A stretch of DNA of 12,842 nt from Prolixibacteraceae bacterium (GCA_016930735.1 JAFGGF010000251.1:1-12842), one strand, 5' to 3'; counted from the stretch's first letter, positions 1 through 8,204 are shown. The notes: generated by a model not told the origin, from the letters alone. Numbers and translations are program-made.

Positions 1-1387
1 TGTAAATTCAGCAAGCACTGAAACAGGATTGGATATAAATGGGCTTAACAAAGAAAAAGGTATAAAAAATACCATTAAATGGCTTGAAGAAAAAGTATTG
101 GGAAATGCTTCTGTTAATTATAAAATGCGCGACTGGTTGTTCAGCCGGCAACGTTACTGGGGTGAACCATTTCCGATAATTCATTGGGAAGATGGTGAAG
201 TATCAATTCTTGATGAAAAAGATCTGCCACTTGAACTTCCAAACCTGAAAGAATACACTCCGGGTGATTCAGGTGAATCGCCACTTGCTAACTCAAAGGA
301 ATGGATGAACGTTGTTGATAAAAACGGGAGAAAGGGAGTACGCGAAACCAACACCATGCCGCAGTGGGCGGGTTCATGCTGGTATTATCTTCGTTATATA
401 GATCCGAAAAACGATGAAAAGATTTTCGACCCGGATAAGGAAAAATACTGGATGCCGATTGACCTTTACATTGGAGGAGCAGAACATGCTGTTTTGCATT
501 TATTGTATTCCCGATTCTGGCATAAAGTATTGTTCGACCTGGGAATTGTTTCAACCGATGAACCATATCAGAAACTTTTTAACCAGGGAATGATTCTGGC
601 CTATGCTTATGAAACATCAACCGGGGCTAAGGTTGCTTCTGACCTTGTTGAAGAAAAAGAAGGGAAATTTATTCATTCAGAAACAGGGGAGGTATTAAAA
701 CAGATTGTCGCAAAGATGTCCAAATCGCTTAAAAATGTGATCAATCCTGATGATGTTGTCGATAATTACGGAGCCGATTCATTACGCCTGTATGAGATGT
801 TTATGGGGCCACTTGACGAACGTAAACCCTGGGCTGAAAACGGAGTGAAGGGAGTTTTCAATTTCCTTGGCAGGGCATACCGTTTTTTTGCCAACCCTGA
901 AAATATAACAGATGGCGAGGAAGATAATGAGATTGCCAAATTACTGCATCAGACCATTCAAAAAGTTGGTTCGGATATCGAAAACCTGAAATTTAATACA
1001 GCAATTTCAGCATTGATGGTGTTTAATAACCTGGCTATAAAAAAAGGGAAGGTTACAAAACAGTCGGCTGAAACATTTGCTAAAATACTGTCACCGTTTG
1101 CACCGCACCTGGGTGAAGAATTATGGTCGCTTTACGGAAATAAAAAAACACTGGCTTACGAACCCTGGCCTGAAGTTAATAATAGTTTACTGGTGGAAGA
1201 CACCTTTGAGTATCCGGTTTCTTTTAACGGGAAAATGAGGTTCAAAGTAGAGTTGCCACTTGATATCACAAACGAAGAAGTTGAGAAAATCATCCTAGAA
1301 CATGAAAGTTCACAGCGCTGGCTTGATGGGAACCCACCCCGTAAAATCATTTTTGTACCTAAGAAAATTATCAATATTGTAATTTAA
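1..1387 (+). CDS. leuS: Leucyl-tRNA synthetase, C-terminal half (partial, start outside window)
   Basis: Class I aminoacyl-tRNA synthetase that charges tRNA-Leu with leucine in the cytoplasm. The reading frame is open from base 2 (VNSASTETGLDINGLN...), so the gene enters from the left edge. The TTG at base 29 is internal and not a start. About 461 residues are visible, roughly half of a usual LeuRS, and the CP1 editing domain lies mostly upstream. Visible landmarks are the segment RDWLFSRQRYWGEP that follows the editing insertion, the stretch GSCWYYLRYIDP, the tRNA-synthetase signature KMSKS at bases 713-727, and the helical anticodon-binding domain (for example LSPFAPHLGEELW). The small C-terminal domain ends in IIFVPKKIINIVI, the usual LeuRS tail, so the 3' end is complete. 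Nothing looks broken. The next gene starts 151 bp downstream and probably has its own promoter. Identification is very secure. Confidence 0.97.
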   Translation, partial: VNSASTETGLDINGLNKEKGIKNTIKWLEEKVLGNASVNYKMRDWLFSRQRYWGEPFPIIHWEDGEVSILDEKDLPLELPNLKEYTPGDSGESPLANSKEWMNVVDKNGRKGVRETNTMPQWAGSCWYYLRYIDPKNDEKIFDPDKEKYWMPIDLYIGGAEHAVLHLLYSRFWHKVLFDLGIVSTDEPYQKLFNQGMILAYAYETSTGAKVASDLVEEKEGKFIHSETGEVLKQIVAKMSKSLKNVINPDDVVDNYGADSLRLYEMFMGPLDERKPWAENGVKGVFNFLGRAYRFFANPENITDGEEDNEIAKLLHQTIQKVGSDIENLKFNTAISALMVFNNLAIKKGKVTKQSAETFAKILSPFAPHLGEELWSLYGNKKTLAYEPWPEVNNSLLVEDTFEYPVSFNGKMRFKVELPLDITNEEVEKIILEHESSQRWLDGNPPRKIIFVPKKIINIVI

Positions 1388-1494
1388 AACCAGGAGCGGA
1401 GATTTCCATAACTCCAATGCTGTTAATTTAAATTTTAATTTTTTCTGACAAACCATACAATTTCACAATAAATCATTTTGTTCTTTTTGAGTAC

Positions 1495-1525
1495 TTTGTT
1501 CAAAATAAATTTATTGCGATGTTTG
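1495..1525 (+). promoter_or_regulatory. Candidate promoter for yitT-family gene (Bacteroidota type)
   Basis: TTTG at 1495-1498 is followed by a 19-base spacer and GATGTTTG at 1518-1525. This matches the Bacteroidota pattern TTTG / TAnnTTTG with one mismatch. It would give a very short leader of roughly 7 bases before the ATG at 1539. The rest of the leuS-yitT gap (1388-1494) holds only A/T-rich sequence and a weak GGAG/CTCC inverted repeat, with no convincing leuS terminator. Confidence 0.35.
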
Positions 1526-1538
1526 TAAAAAAATATCA

Positions 1539-2396
1539 ATGAAAAAGAAACTGGTCAGGACAGTTAAAGATTATGTTATTATAACCTTTGGACTGTTGCT
1601 TTTTGCAATTTCATGGACTTTGTTCCTGCTTCCTGCCGAAATTACAGGAGGGGGTATCAGTGGCCTGGGTGCAACAATTTTTTATGCATACAAAATTCCA
1701 ATTGGTGTAACCTATTTTGCTGTTAACATTATCCTTGTTATTATCTCCCTGAAAGTGCTTGGTGCCAGTTTTGGTATTAAAACTATTATAAGTATGTCGT
1801 TACTGACTGTTTTACTGACCGTTTTTCAGGAAGTATTTCAACACGGAATAATTGATGACATGTTCCTTTCTGCTGTACTTGGAGGAATGTTGGGTGGTGT
1901 TGGCTTAGGTGTTGTTTTTTCTCGTGGTGGCAGTACCGGAGGAACCGATATTATTGCCATGATCGTAAATAAATACAGGAATATCAGCCCGGGAAGGATC
2001 ATTCTTTACTGCGATGTAATAATTATTGCTTCTTCGTATATTGTTTTCCGTTCATTGGAAAAACTGGTTTATGGTTATGTAACCATGTGGGTAATGTCAT
2101 ATGCTGTAGATGCTTTTTTAAGCGGTGCCAACCGGTCAGCGCAAATGTTTATCTTTTCGGAAAAATATAAGGAAATTGCCGATTTTATAACCGACCAGGC
2201 TTCGAGGGGTGTTACCGTAATTGATGGAGTCGGCTGGTATTCGAAAGATAATATTAAGGTGGTTATATCCGTTGTAAAGAAACGCGAAACCAGTTCGATT
2301 TTCAGGAAAATAAAGGAAATCGATCCGGAAGCTTTTATAACAATGGGAAGTGTGATGGGAGTTTACGGAAAAGGCTTTGATAAAATTAAACTTTAA
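1539..2396 (+). CDS. YitT family membrane protein (DUF161 + DUF2179)
   Basis: Integral membrane protein of 285 residues, the usual length for the YitT family. Residues about 10-200 form five or six hydrophobic segments with the glycine-rich family stretches LLPAEITGGGISGLG (31-45) and FSRGGSTGGTDIIA (127-140). Residues about 220-278 form a soluble DUF2179 domain (RGVTVIDGVGWYSKD through FITMGSVMGVYGKGF). The family is widespread in Firmicutes and Bacteroidota. Its transport or signalling role is not established, and the glycine-rich repeats suggest a carrier-like fold, which is inference. The ATG at 1539 is preceded by A/T-rich sequence and fits the normal N-terminus (short positive stretch, then a membrane helix). 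An 18-bp gap to the M23 peptidase gene suggests the two are co-transcribed. Family assignment is firm; function is unknown. Confidence 0.92.
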   Translation: MKKKLVRTVKDYVIITFGLLLFAISWTLFLLPAEITGGGISGLGATIFYAYKIPIGVTYFAVNIILVIISLKVLGASFGIKTIISMSLLTVLLTVFQEVFQHGIIDDMFLSAVLGGMLGGVGLGVVFSRGGSTGGTDIIAMIVNKYRNISPGRIILYCDVIIIASSYIVFRSLEKLVYGYVTMWVMSYAVDAFLSGANRSAQMFIFSEKYKEIADFITDQASRGVTVIDGVGWYSKDNIKVVISVVKKRETSSIFRKIKEIDPEAFITMGSVMGVYGKGFDKIKL

Positions 2397-2414
2397 TCTT
2401 TCATTTTTTAATTT

Positions 2415-3659
2415 ATGATCCGGAAATACCTGGCTGAAATTATCCTTTTAATTTGTTCCCTTATTGTTTTTATAGTTGTTTTTAACCTATCCGAAAAATC
2501 TGATTTAATTATTGAAGAAGAGGTGGTAATTCCTGAACCGGAACTAATGTTTGGCTTGCCGGTCGATTCATTTTCTATATCAGAAGGAAAAATTAAAAGA
2601 AATCAGAACCTCAGCGATATTCTTACCGGATTTGGGATTGACCTGGGGACAATTGATAAACTGGCACGATCATCGCGCGATACTTTTGATGTCAGGAAAA
2701 TTGTAACAGGCAGGAATTATTATGTATTTCAGTCTCTCGATTCTTTAAAGAAGCCTGAATATTTTATTTATGAAAGTTCAGGTACCGATTATATTGTTTT
2801 TGAGTTAAATGATAGTTTGCATGTTTTCAGAGGAAAGAAAAACATAGTTTCTGATATCAGAACTGCCTCTAGCGTTATAGAATCTTCTTTATGGAATGCA
2901 ATGGTAGAACAAAATGTAAATCCGGTACTGGCTAATGAATTATCTGATATTTACCAGTGGACAATTGATTTTTTTGCCATACAAAAAGGAGATAAATTCA
3001 GGGTAATATTTGATGAAGATTATGTGGACAGTATTCCAATTGGAATCGGTAAAATCCATGCAGCGCAGTTCCGGTATATGGGAAAAGATTTTTATGCATT
3101 CCGATACAGGCAGGATACAGTTTATGACTATATTGATGAAGAAGGTAAAAACCTTCGCAAAGCATTTTTAAAAGCGCCATTGTCATTTTCAAGGATCAGC
3201 GGGAGGTTTACTTACAACCGTATGCATCCGATTCTTCGTTATCGCAGGCCACATCTTGGAGTTGACTATGTTGCTCCGAAGGGAACGCCTGTAAAAAGCA
3301 TTGGTGAGGGTGTTGTTATCTCAAAAGCTTATCAAAAGGGTGGGGGTGGAAATTATTTAAGGATTCGGCATAATTCAGTTTATACCACAACATATATGCA
3401 TCTGTCAGGATATGCCAAAGGAATAGCTCCGGGAGTTCATGTTGAACAGGGACAGGTTATTGGATATGTGGGAGCTACAGGGCTGGCAAGTGGACCACAC
3501 CTCGATTTCAGGATAACAAAAAACGGCAAGCCGACTGATCCGTTAAAAGTTGAAGCTCCTCCCGGAGATTCAATCAGGGATGAAAACCTGAATACCTATT
3601 TTATCTTTAAGGATTCAATGATGAATGAATTGAATAAGATTAATTGGGAACAGTTTTAA
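2415..3659 (+). CDS. M23 family metallopeptidase, MepM/ShyA-like, membrane-anchored
   Basis: Predicted zinc endopeptidase of 414 residues acting on peptidoglycan cross-links outside the cytoplasmic membrane. Residues about 7-24 are a single hydrophobic anchor or uncleaved signal. Residues 58-106 resemble the LysM/OapA-like substrate-gating domain of MepM and ShyA. Residues about 160-260 resemble the second N-terminal domain of that group (FAIQKGDKFRVIFDEDYVD, KIHAAQFRY, LRKAFLKAPLSFSRISGRF). The LytM domain has H280 and D284 in HLGVD, H329 in YMHLSGY, and H362 in GPHLDF. The second His of the canonical HxH motif is replaced by D364; such variants occur, to my recollection, in Bacteroidota relatives, so I do not treat the enzyme as dead. 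The gene follows the YitT-family gene by 18 bp, and no strong terminator follows it. Cell-wall remodelling is a family-based inference; the exact bond cut cannot be read from sequence. Confidence 0.92.
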   Translation: MIRKYLAEIILLICSLIVFIVVFNLSEKSDLIIEEEVVIPEPELMFGLPVDSFSISEGKIKRNQNLSDILTGFGIDLGTIDKLARSSRDTFDVRKIVTGRNYYVFQSLDSLKKPEYFIYESSGTDYIVFELNDSLHVFRGKKNIVSDIRTASSVIESSLWNAMVEQNVNPVLANELSDIYQWTIDFFAIQKGDKFRVIFDEDYVDSIPIGIGKIHAAQFRYMGKDFYAFRYRQDTVYDYIDEEGKNLRKAFLKAPLSFSRISGRFTYNRMHPILRYRRPHLGVDYVAPKGTPVKSIGEGVVISKAYQKGGGGNYLRIRHNSVYTTTYMHLSGYAKGIAPGVHVEQGQVIGYVGATGLASGPHLDFRITKNGKPTDPLKVEAPPGDSIRDENLNTYFIFKDSMMNELNKINWEQF

Positions 3660-3792
3660 TACGAAAAAAATTACTGATTATATTTTTTATACCAGTATTA
3701 ATAAAAAATCCACTCTCAGTCCCTCAATTTAAGAAGGGGGGGAAGCTCAAAAGTGTATTTTTCGAAAATTATTGTCAGGGTTGGTTTAGATA
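3660..3792. other. Convergent intergenic region with G7-containing imperfect palindrome
   Basis: Non-coding sequence between the M23 peptidase gene (+) and the xyl operon terminator (-). It contains TACTG...CAGTA at 3672-3698, a 5-bp stem without a following T-run. It also contains an imperfect palindrome at 3720-3742 (CCCTC, then AATTTAA, then GAAGGGG) with a run of seven Gs. Either could help end the + strand transcript, but neither is a good intrinsic terminator. I see no gene here. Confidence 0.3.
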
Positions 3793-3832
3793 AATAAAAA
3801 AAATGGCCACTCATAAATTGAAGCGGCCATTT
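3793..3832 (-). terminator. Intrinsic terminator of the xylBAE operon
   Basis: On the minus strand, AAATGGCC (3832-3825) pairs perfectly with GGCCATTT (3808-3801) across a 16-base loop, and a T-rich run follows (3803-3793). It lies 23 bases past the xylE stop. On the plus strand the same stem is followed by CATGATA with no T-run, so termination is expected only for minus-strand transcripts. Confidence 0.8.
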
Positions 3833-3854
3833 CATGATATTAATCCAACTTAAA

Positions 3855-5234
3855 CTACTTCTTCCATAATTTTTGCATTTCCTCCAGGGTTTTCCCTTTG
3901 GTTTCAGGAACCATTTTCCACACAAATATTAATGAAAGAATACTCATAATTCCATAAAAGAAATAGGTGCCGCCACTGCTTAATTCCATCATTGCCGGAT
4001 AGGTCGATGAAATAAAATAATTGGCAGCCCACTGTGCTGCAACCGCAACCGCAACTGCTTTTCCCCGGATTTTATTCGGGAAAATTTCAGAAATAAGAAC
4101 CCAGCAAATCGGTCCCCACGACATCATGAATGATGCAGTATAAATGATTATAAAAATCAGGGTTCCTATTCCGATAATTTTAAAGAAAGCAAGTATTCCG
4201 ATTGCAAACATACCAATTGCCATACCAACTGAGCCAACCATAAGAAGGGGCCTGCGACCCCATTTGTCAACTGTCAGAATGGCAACGACAGTAAATATTA
4301 CATTAACAAGGCCCATTATTACTGGTTGCATCATCGATGCATCTTTACCTGCTCCCATACTTTCAAATATCCTGGGTGCATAATAAAGAGCCACATTTAT
4401 TCCTACAAACTGCTGAAATACAGAAAGTAATATACCAACAATGATGATTATTTTTCCATACGAAAACAGTTTGGCAGATGATTCTTCAACAGTTGTTTTT
4501 ATATCAGCCAGAATAATTCCGGCTGTTTCTTTCCCGTTAATTTTTGATAGAATATGGAATGCTTTATCGTCATGACGGTTTAATGCAAGGTAACGGGGTG
4601 TTTCCGGAACAAAAAACAATAATAAACCAAACATTCCTGCCGGGATTGCTTCTGATGTAAACATTCTTCTCCATCCAATGTTATTGATCCATTCAATGGG
4701 TTGACCGTTAGCAATTCCCCAGTTTACAAAGTAAACAACCAGCATACCGAAAATGATAGCAAACTGGTTTAGAGAAACCAATCGCCCGCGGATATCAGCC
4801 GGTGCAATTTCGCCAATATACATGGGGCAGACTGCTGATGCAAGTCCAACGCCAATTCCACCAATAATCCGGTAGAAATTAAACATGTATAATAAACCCA
4901 TGGTTGGTTCTCCCTTTGCAAAGAACAGAAATTCAGGATTTCCCGAACCAAGGGCTGACACAAAGAAAAGGGCGGCAGCCACAAAAAGGGTCTTTTTCCG
5001 GCCAAATTTTGAAGACATGATCCCCGAAATAATTCCGCCGATGATACAACCTATCAATGCACTGGAAATAGTTGCACCATGTGCCCAGGAACTTAATCCA
5101 AGCCCTATGATCAGAAACGACTGTATCGACTTCTCTGCTCCTGAGATAACTGCAGTATCATAACCAAACAACAATCCACCCAGTGTAGCAACCAGTGTAA
5201 TTCCTACTATGTATAACGAATTACGACCCTTCAT
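3855..5234 (-). CDS. xylE: D-xylose:H+ symporter (MFS sugar porter family)
   Basis: Twelve-helix MFS sugar porter of 459 residues, expected to carry xylose with a proton across the cytoplasmic membrane. Family signatures visible are FGYDTAVISG (23-32), FGRKK (77-81), PETPRYL (210-216), QQFVGIN (274-280), DKWGRRP (323-329) and PETKGKTLEEMQ (443-454). Residues known from E. coli XylE are present: D26 (proton-coupling Asp), R122, Q157, the Q274/Q275 pair, N280, the Trp in SWGPICW, and Q401 in AAQW. The start ATG lies 3 bp after the xylA stop, which suggests translational coupling, and a strong terminator follows. Related porters carry glucose, galactose or arabinose, so xylose specificity rests on the binding residues plus the xylA/xylB context. 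It is the last gene of the operon. Confidence 0.93.
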   Translation of the reverse strand: MKGRNSLYIVGITLVATLGGLLFGYDTAVISGAEKSIQSFLIIGLGLSSWAHGATISSALIGCIIGGIISGIMSSKFGRKKTLFVAAALFFVSALGSGNPEFLFFAKGEPTMGLLYMFNFYRIIGGIGVGLASAVCPMYIGEIAPADIRGRLVSLNQFAIIFGMLVVYFVNWGIANGQPIEWINNIGWRRMFTSEAIPAGMFGLLLFFVPETPRYLALNRHDDKAFHILSKINGKETAGIILADIKTTVEESSAKLFSYGKIIIIVGILLSVFQQFVGINVALYYAPRIFESMGAGKDASMMQPVIMGLVNVIFTVVAILTVDKWGRRPLLMVGSVGMAIGMFAIGILAFFKIIGIGTLIFIIIYTASFMMSWGPICWVLISEIFPNKIRGKAVAVAVAAQWAANYFISSTYPAMMELSSGGTYFFYGIMSILSLIFVWKMVPETKGKTLEEMQKLWKK

Positions 5235-5237
5235 TTT

Positions 5238-6563
5238 TTATATATACCAATTGATTAATTGCTCAAGCAATTCCTGTTTGCCACTTATCTGTTTTGGCTC
5301 ACCCACTTCTTTGGCAATTGCATACATATCTTCAAGTGTCAGTTTGCCTGATTCAAATTCAGCACCCTTGCCACCGTCGAAGGAAGCATAACGGTTTTTC
5401 CTCATCGCGAGATAATCTGAATCTTTCAGGATCTTGTCAGCAATCACTAAGCCACGGGCAAATACATCCATTCCGGATACGTGAGCAATAAAAATATCTT
5501 CCAGGTCGGTTGAGTTACGACGAGTTTTTGCATCAAAATTTATACCTCCGTTTGTGAAACCACCTGCCTGAATAATTTCCAGCATTGCTTCAGTAATCTC
5601 ATAAATATTGGTCGGGAATTCATCGGTGTCCCATCCGTTTTGGTAATCACCCTTGTTTGCATCAATTGATCCCAGTAATCCTGCATCGGCAGCCATACGT
5701 AAATCGTGGGCAAATGTGTGCCCTGCAAGTGTTGCATGGTTAACTTCAATGTTTAATTTGAAGTCATTTTCCAAGCCATTTGCTCTAAGGAATCCGATTA
5801 CAGTCTGAGAATCATAATCATATTGATGTTTTGTTGGTTCCATTGGCTTTGGCTCAATGAGGAAGGTTCCTTTGAAACCCTGTTTGCGTCCGTAATCACG
5901 TGCCATCCGAAGGAATTGTCCCATGTGTGCAAGTTCACGTTTTGTGTCTGTATTGTGCAGGCTCATATAACCTTCGCGGCCTCCCCAGAACACATAATTG
6001 GTTCCACCCAGTGCAATTGTAGCATCAATGGCATTTTTAATCTGGACAGAAACGTTTGTTAAAACATTAAAATCAGGATTGGTTGAAGCACCGTTCATAT
6101 ACCTTGGATCTGAGAAAACATTGGCTGTTCCCCAAAGCAGTTTAACACCTGAAGCTGCTTGTTTTTCTTTGGCAACTTCAATCATTTTTTCGAGGCGTTT
6201 TTCAATTTCGAAAACTGTTCCGTCACCTACTACATCAGTATCGTGGAAACAGTAATGCGGAATACCTATTTTGGTAATAAATTCAAAAGCAGCATCCATC
6301 CGTTCTTTAGCAGCATCCATCTTGTCATCTGCACCGTCCCAGGGGAATATTTGCGTTCCCGGGCCGAATGGATCGCCGCCGGTTCCGCAGAATGTATGCC
6401 AGTAAGCTACTGCAAAACGCAGGTGCTCTTTCATTGTTTTACCGGCAACTACTTTGTTCTCATCATACCACTTGAAAGCAAGCGGATTCCTCGATTCCGG
6501 ACCTTCATATTTAATTTTATCGATTCCCGGAAAATACTCTTTGTTTCCTATTAATACACTCAT
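5238..6563 (-). CDS. xylA: Xylose isomerase
   Basis: Converts D-xylose to D-xylulose in the cytoplasm using two divalent metal ions. The protein has 441 residues, the full length for class II xylose isomerases. The TIM-barrel active site is intact: H107 and D110 in CFHDTD, WGGRE (193-197), E237 and K239 in IEPKPMEPTKH, E273 and H276 in IEVNHATLAGH, D301, D306, D312 and D314 in the stretch from DANKGD to WDTDEF, and D344 in INFDAK. The sequence is typical of Bacteroidetes-type XylA. The ATG at 6563 gives the usual MSVLIGNKEYFPGI start. It lies 40 bp after xylB and 3 bp before xylE, so the three genes form one transcription unit. No promoter is evident in the 40-bp gap. Confidence 0.98.
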   Translation of the reverse strand: MSVLIGNKEYFPGIDKIKYEGPESRNPLAFKWYDENKVVAGKTMKEHLRFAVAYWHTFCGTGGDPFGPGTQIFPWDGADDKMDAAKERMDAAFEFITKIGIPHYCFHDTDVVGDGTVFEIEKRLEKMIEVAKEKQAASGVKLLWGTANVFSDPRYMNGASTNPDFNVLTNVSVQIKNAIDATIALGGTNYVFWGGREGYMSLHNTDTKRELAHMGQFLRMARDYGRKQGFKGTFLIEPKPMEPTKHQYDYDSQTVIGFLRANGLENDFKLNIEVNHATLAGHTFAHDLRMAADAGLLGSIDANKGDYQNGWDTDEFPTNIYEITEAMLEIIQAGGFTNGGINFDAKTRRNSTDLEDIFIAHVSGMDVFARGLVIADKILKDSDYLAMRKNRYASFDGGKGAEFESGKLTLEDMYAIAKEVGEPKQISGKQELLEQLINWYI

Positions 6564-6603
6564 GATAATTTGTTATTTATAAATGATTATTTATTATTTC
6601 AAT

Positions 6604-8088
6604 TCAAATTAATTTTTTTTCCAGTTGTTTTTTCCAAACATCATAGGCTTCCTGATAAGCCTGTGTTTTTGAATTATCAGGTTCAATTGTTTCCAGTTTT
6701 TTCAGGTTTGAAAAAGCTTCACCAGTTGATTTATAGTAACCCGAACCAATACCGGCTCCACGTGCAGCTCCAATAGATCCGTCAGTATTATAAAGTTCAA
6801 TTGTAGCACCTGTAATTCCTGCAAGAGTATTCCTGAAGACCGGGCTGAGGAACATATTTGCTTTTCCGGCCCTGATTACTGCCGGATTAATACCGATCTC
6901 TTTCATAATATCCATTCCGTATTTAAAGGAAAATACAATTCCTTCCTGTGCTGCCCTGAACAGATGAGCATCGGAATGAACATTAAAATTAAGGCCTGAT
7001 ACCAGGGCTCCGGGATTTATATTGTTCAGCACCCTTTCAGCACCATTTCCAAACGGTAGAATTGACAGACCTTCGGAGCCGATGGCAACTTTTTCAGCTT
7101 TCAAATTCATGTCGTCGTATGAAATGTGGCTTCCGATATTTTTATTTAGCCATGAATTTAAAATTCCGGTTCCGTTAATACATAACAAAACACCCAAACG
7201 GTTTTGCTCGCTTGTATGGTTTACATGGGCAAAAGTATTTACCCTTGAATACGGATCGTATTTAATTTCATCACTTACACCATAAACAACTCCTGAGGTA
7301 CCTGCAGTTGTAGCTATTTCACCCGGATTCAGCACATTTAGTGACAGGGCATTGTTTGGCTGGTCGCCTGCTCGGTAACTGATCTTTGTGCCTGCTTTAA
7401 GCCCAAGTTCTTTTGCTGCGGCTTCATTTAGTTCACTTTGAACGGCAAATGTCGGAACTATTTCAGGAATAAAACTTTCATCAATTCCATATTGGTTCAG
7501 GATCAGGCTGGCAACTTTGTTTTCATTAAAGTTCCACATAATTCCTTCAGAAAGTCCGCTTGCAGTAGTTTTTATATCGCCACTCATTTTCATAGCGATG
7601 TAATCACCCGGAAGCATGATTTTATAAATCTTTTCATACACTCCAGGTTCATTGTCTTTAACCCATTTTAATTTCGAAGCTGTAAAATTACCCGGTGAAT
7701 TCAGCAGGTTGGCAAGGCAACGCGGCCCACCAATTTTCTGAAAAGCTTTTTCACCAATCTCAGTTGCGCGGCTGTCGCACCAGATAATAGACGGACGCAA
7801 TACCTGCTGGTTTTTATCAACCACAACCAGCCCATGCATCTGATAAGATATCCCAATCGATACAATCGATTCAGGAGCAATTCCCGACTGATTTAAAACG
7901 TCGTTCAATGCCAGTTTCAGATTTTTCCACCATTGTTCAGGTTCCTGCTCAGCCCATCCGGCCTTTTGTGCTATTATTTTCATTTCCTGCTTCGGATAAA
8001 AAGCTGAAGCTGCACAAGCGCCATTTTCGCCGTTAATAAGCGAAGCTTTTACCGAAGAACTCCCTACGTCAAATCCAAGTAAGTACAT
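6604..8088 (-). CDS. xylB: Xylulokinase (FGGY family)
   Basis: ATP-dependent kinase making D-xylulose-5-phosphate, the entry point to the pentose phosphate pathway. The protein has 494 residues, normal for FGGY kinases. The N-terminal domain starts with the phosphate-binding segment LGFDVGSSSVKASLI (4-18) and carries YQMHGLVVVD (82-91) and IWCDSRA (102-108), with LPGDYIAMKMSG (159-170) further on. The second domain begins near D242 in RAGDQPNNAL, the position of the catalytic Asp, followed by the nucleotide-binding stretch IATTAGTSGVVYGV (258-271). FGGY kinases also act on other sugars; xylulose is assigned from the overall sequence and the adjoining xylA. It is the first gene of the xylB-xylA-xylE operon, with a promoter and palindrome upstream. 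The start ATG at 8088 is the obvious one. Confidence 0.95.
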   Translation of the reverse strand: MYLLGFDVGSSSVKASLINGENGACAASAFYPKQEMKIIAQKAGWAEQEPEQWWKNLKLALNDVLNQSGIAPESIVSIGISYQMHGLVVVDKNQQVLRPSIIWCDSRATEIGEKAFQKIGGPRCLANLLNSPGNFTASKLKWVKDNEPGVYEKIYKIMLPGDYIAMKMSGDIKTTASGLSEGIMWNFNENKVASLILNQYGIDESFIPEIVPTFAVQSELNEAAAKELGLKAGTKISYRAGDQPNNALSLNVLNPGEIATTAGTSGVVYGVSDEIKYDPYSRVNTFAHVNHTSEQNRLGVLLCINGTGILNSWLNKNIGSHISYDDMNLKAEKVAIGSEGLSILPFGNGAERVLNNINPGALVSGLNFNVHSDAHLFRAAQEGIVFSFKYGMDIMKEIGINPAVIRAGKANMFLSPVFRNTLAGITGATIELYNTDGSIGAARGAGIGSGYYKSTGEAFSNLKKLETIEPDNSKTQAYQEAYDVWKKQLEKKLI

Positions 8089-8122
8089 GATGTTCAGAAA
8101 TTTATATAAATTAAAAATTGAA

Positions 8123-8137
8123 TCTGTTCTGTTCTGT
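8123..8137. repeat. Three-copy 5-bp tandem repeat in the xylB leader
   Basis: TCTGT occurs three times head to tail on the plus strand (ACAGA on the xylB sense strand). It lies just downstream of the predicted transcription start of the xylB operon, about 35 bp before the xylB ATG. Its meaning is unknown. Confidence 0.6.
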
Positions 8138-8143
8138 TATGCT

Positions 8144-8157
8144 CTCTAAAATTAGAG
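8144..8157. promoter_or_regulatory. Perfect palindrome, candidate XylR operator
   Basis: CTCTAA-AA-TTAGAG: two perfectly complementary 6-base arms around a 2-base centre. The size and symmetry suit a dimeric GntR-type regulator. It covers the predicted -7 element of the xylB promoter, so a bound protein would block RNA polymerase. Assignment to XylR rests only on proximity. Confidence 0.5.
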
Positions 8158-8177
8158 TTATAAATGGTTCTTTCAAA
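8147..8177 (-). promoter_or_regulatory. Promoter of the xylB-xylA-xylE operon
   Basis: On the minus strand, TTTG (8177-8174), a 19-base spacer and TAATTTTA (8154-8147) match the Bacteroidota promoter pattern TTTG-N19-TAnnTTTG with one mismatch. Transcription would start near 8140, leaving a leader of about 50 bases before xylB. Confidence 0.6.
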
Positions 8178-8182
8178 ATCGC

Positions 8183-8201
8183 AAAAAATGTTATAAAACA
8201 T
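8183..8201 (-). terminator. Possible weak terminator after xylR
   Basis: On the minus strand, ATGTT-TTAT-AACAT is followed by TTTTT, directly after the xylR stop. The stem is only 5 bp and A/T-rich, so termination would be inefficient. It would fit separation of xylR from the xylB promoter just downstream. Confidence 0.3.
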
Positions 8202-8204
8202 AAA

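Noticed and set aside
29..31. TTG as start of a short leuS gene
   Set aside because: The frame is open to the left edge and the residues before it match LeuRS, so the gene is simply cut by the window.
1388..1440. leuS terminator
   Set aside because: The only candidate is a 4-bp GGAG/CTCC pairing with no T-run directly after it, followed by A/T-only self-complementary sequence; too weak to call.
4885..5163. 92-residue + strand frame opposite xylE
   Set aside because: Antisense to well-conserved membrane segments of the transporter; no domain, no promoter, proline-rich shadow translation.
6159..6554. 131-residue open frame on the + strand
   Set aside because: It lies wholly antisense to xylA, whose protein is complete and strongly conserved. 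The antisense translation has no recognisable domain and is rich in Phe, Ile and Ser as expected of a shadow frame.
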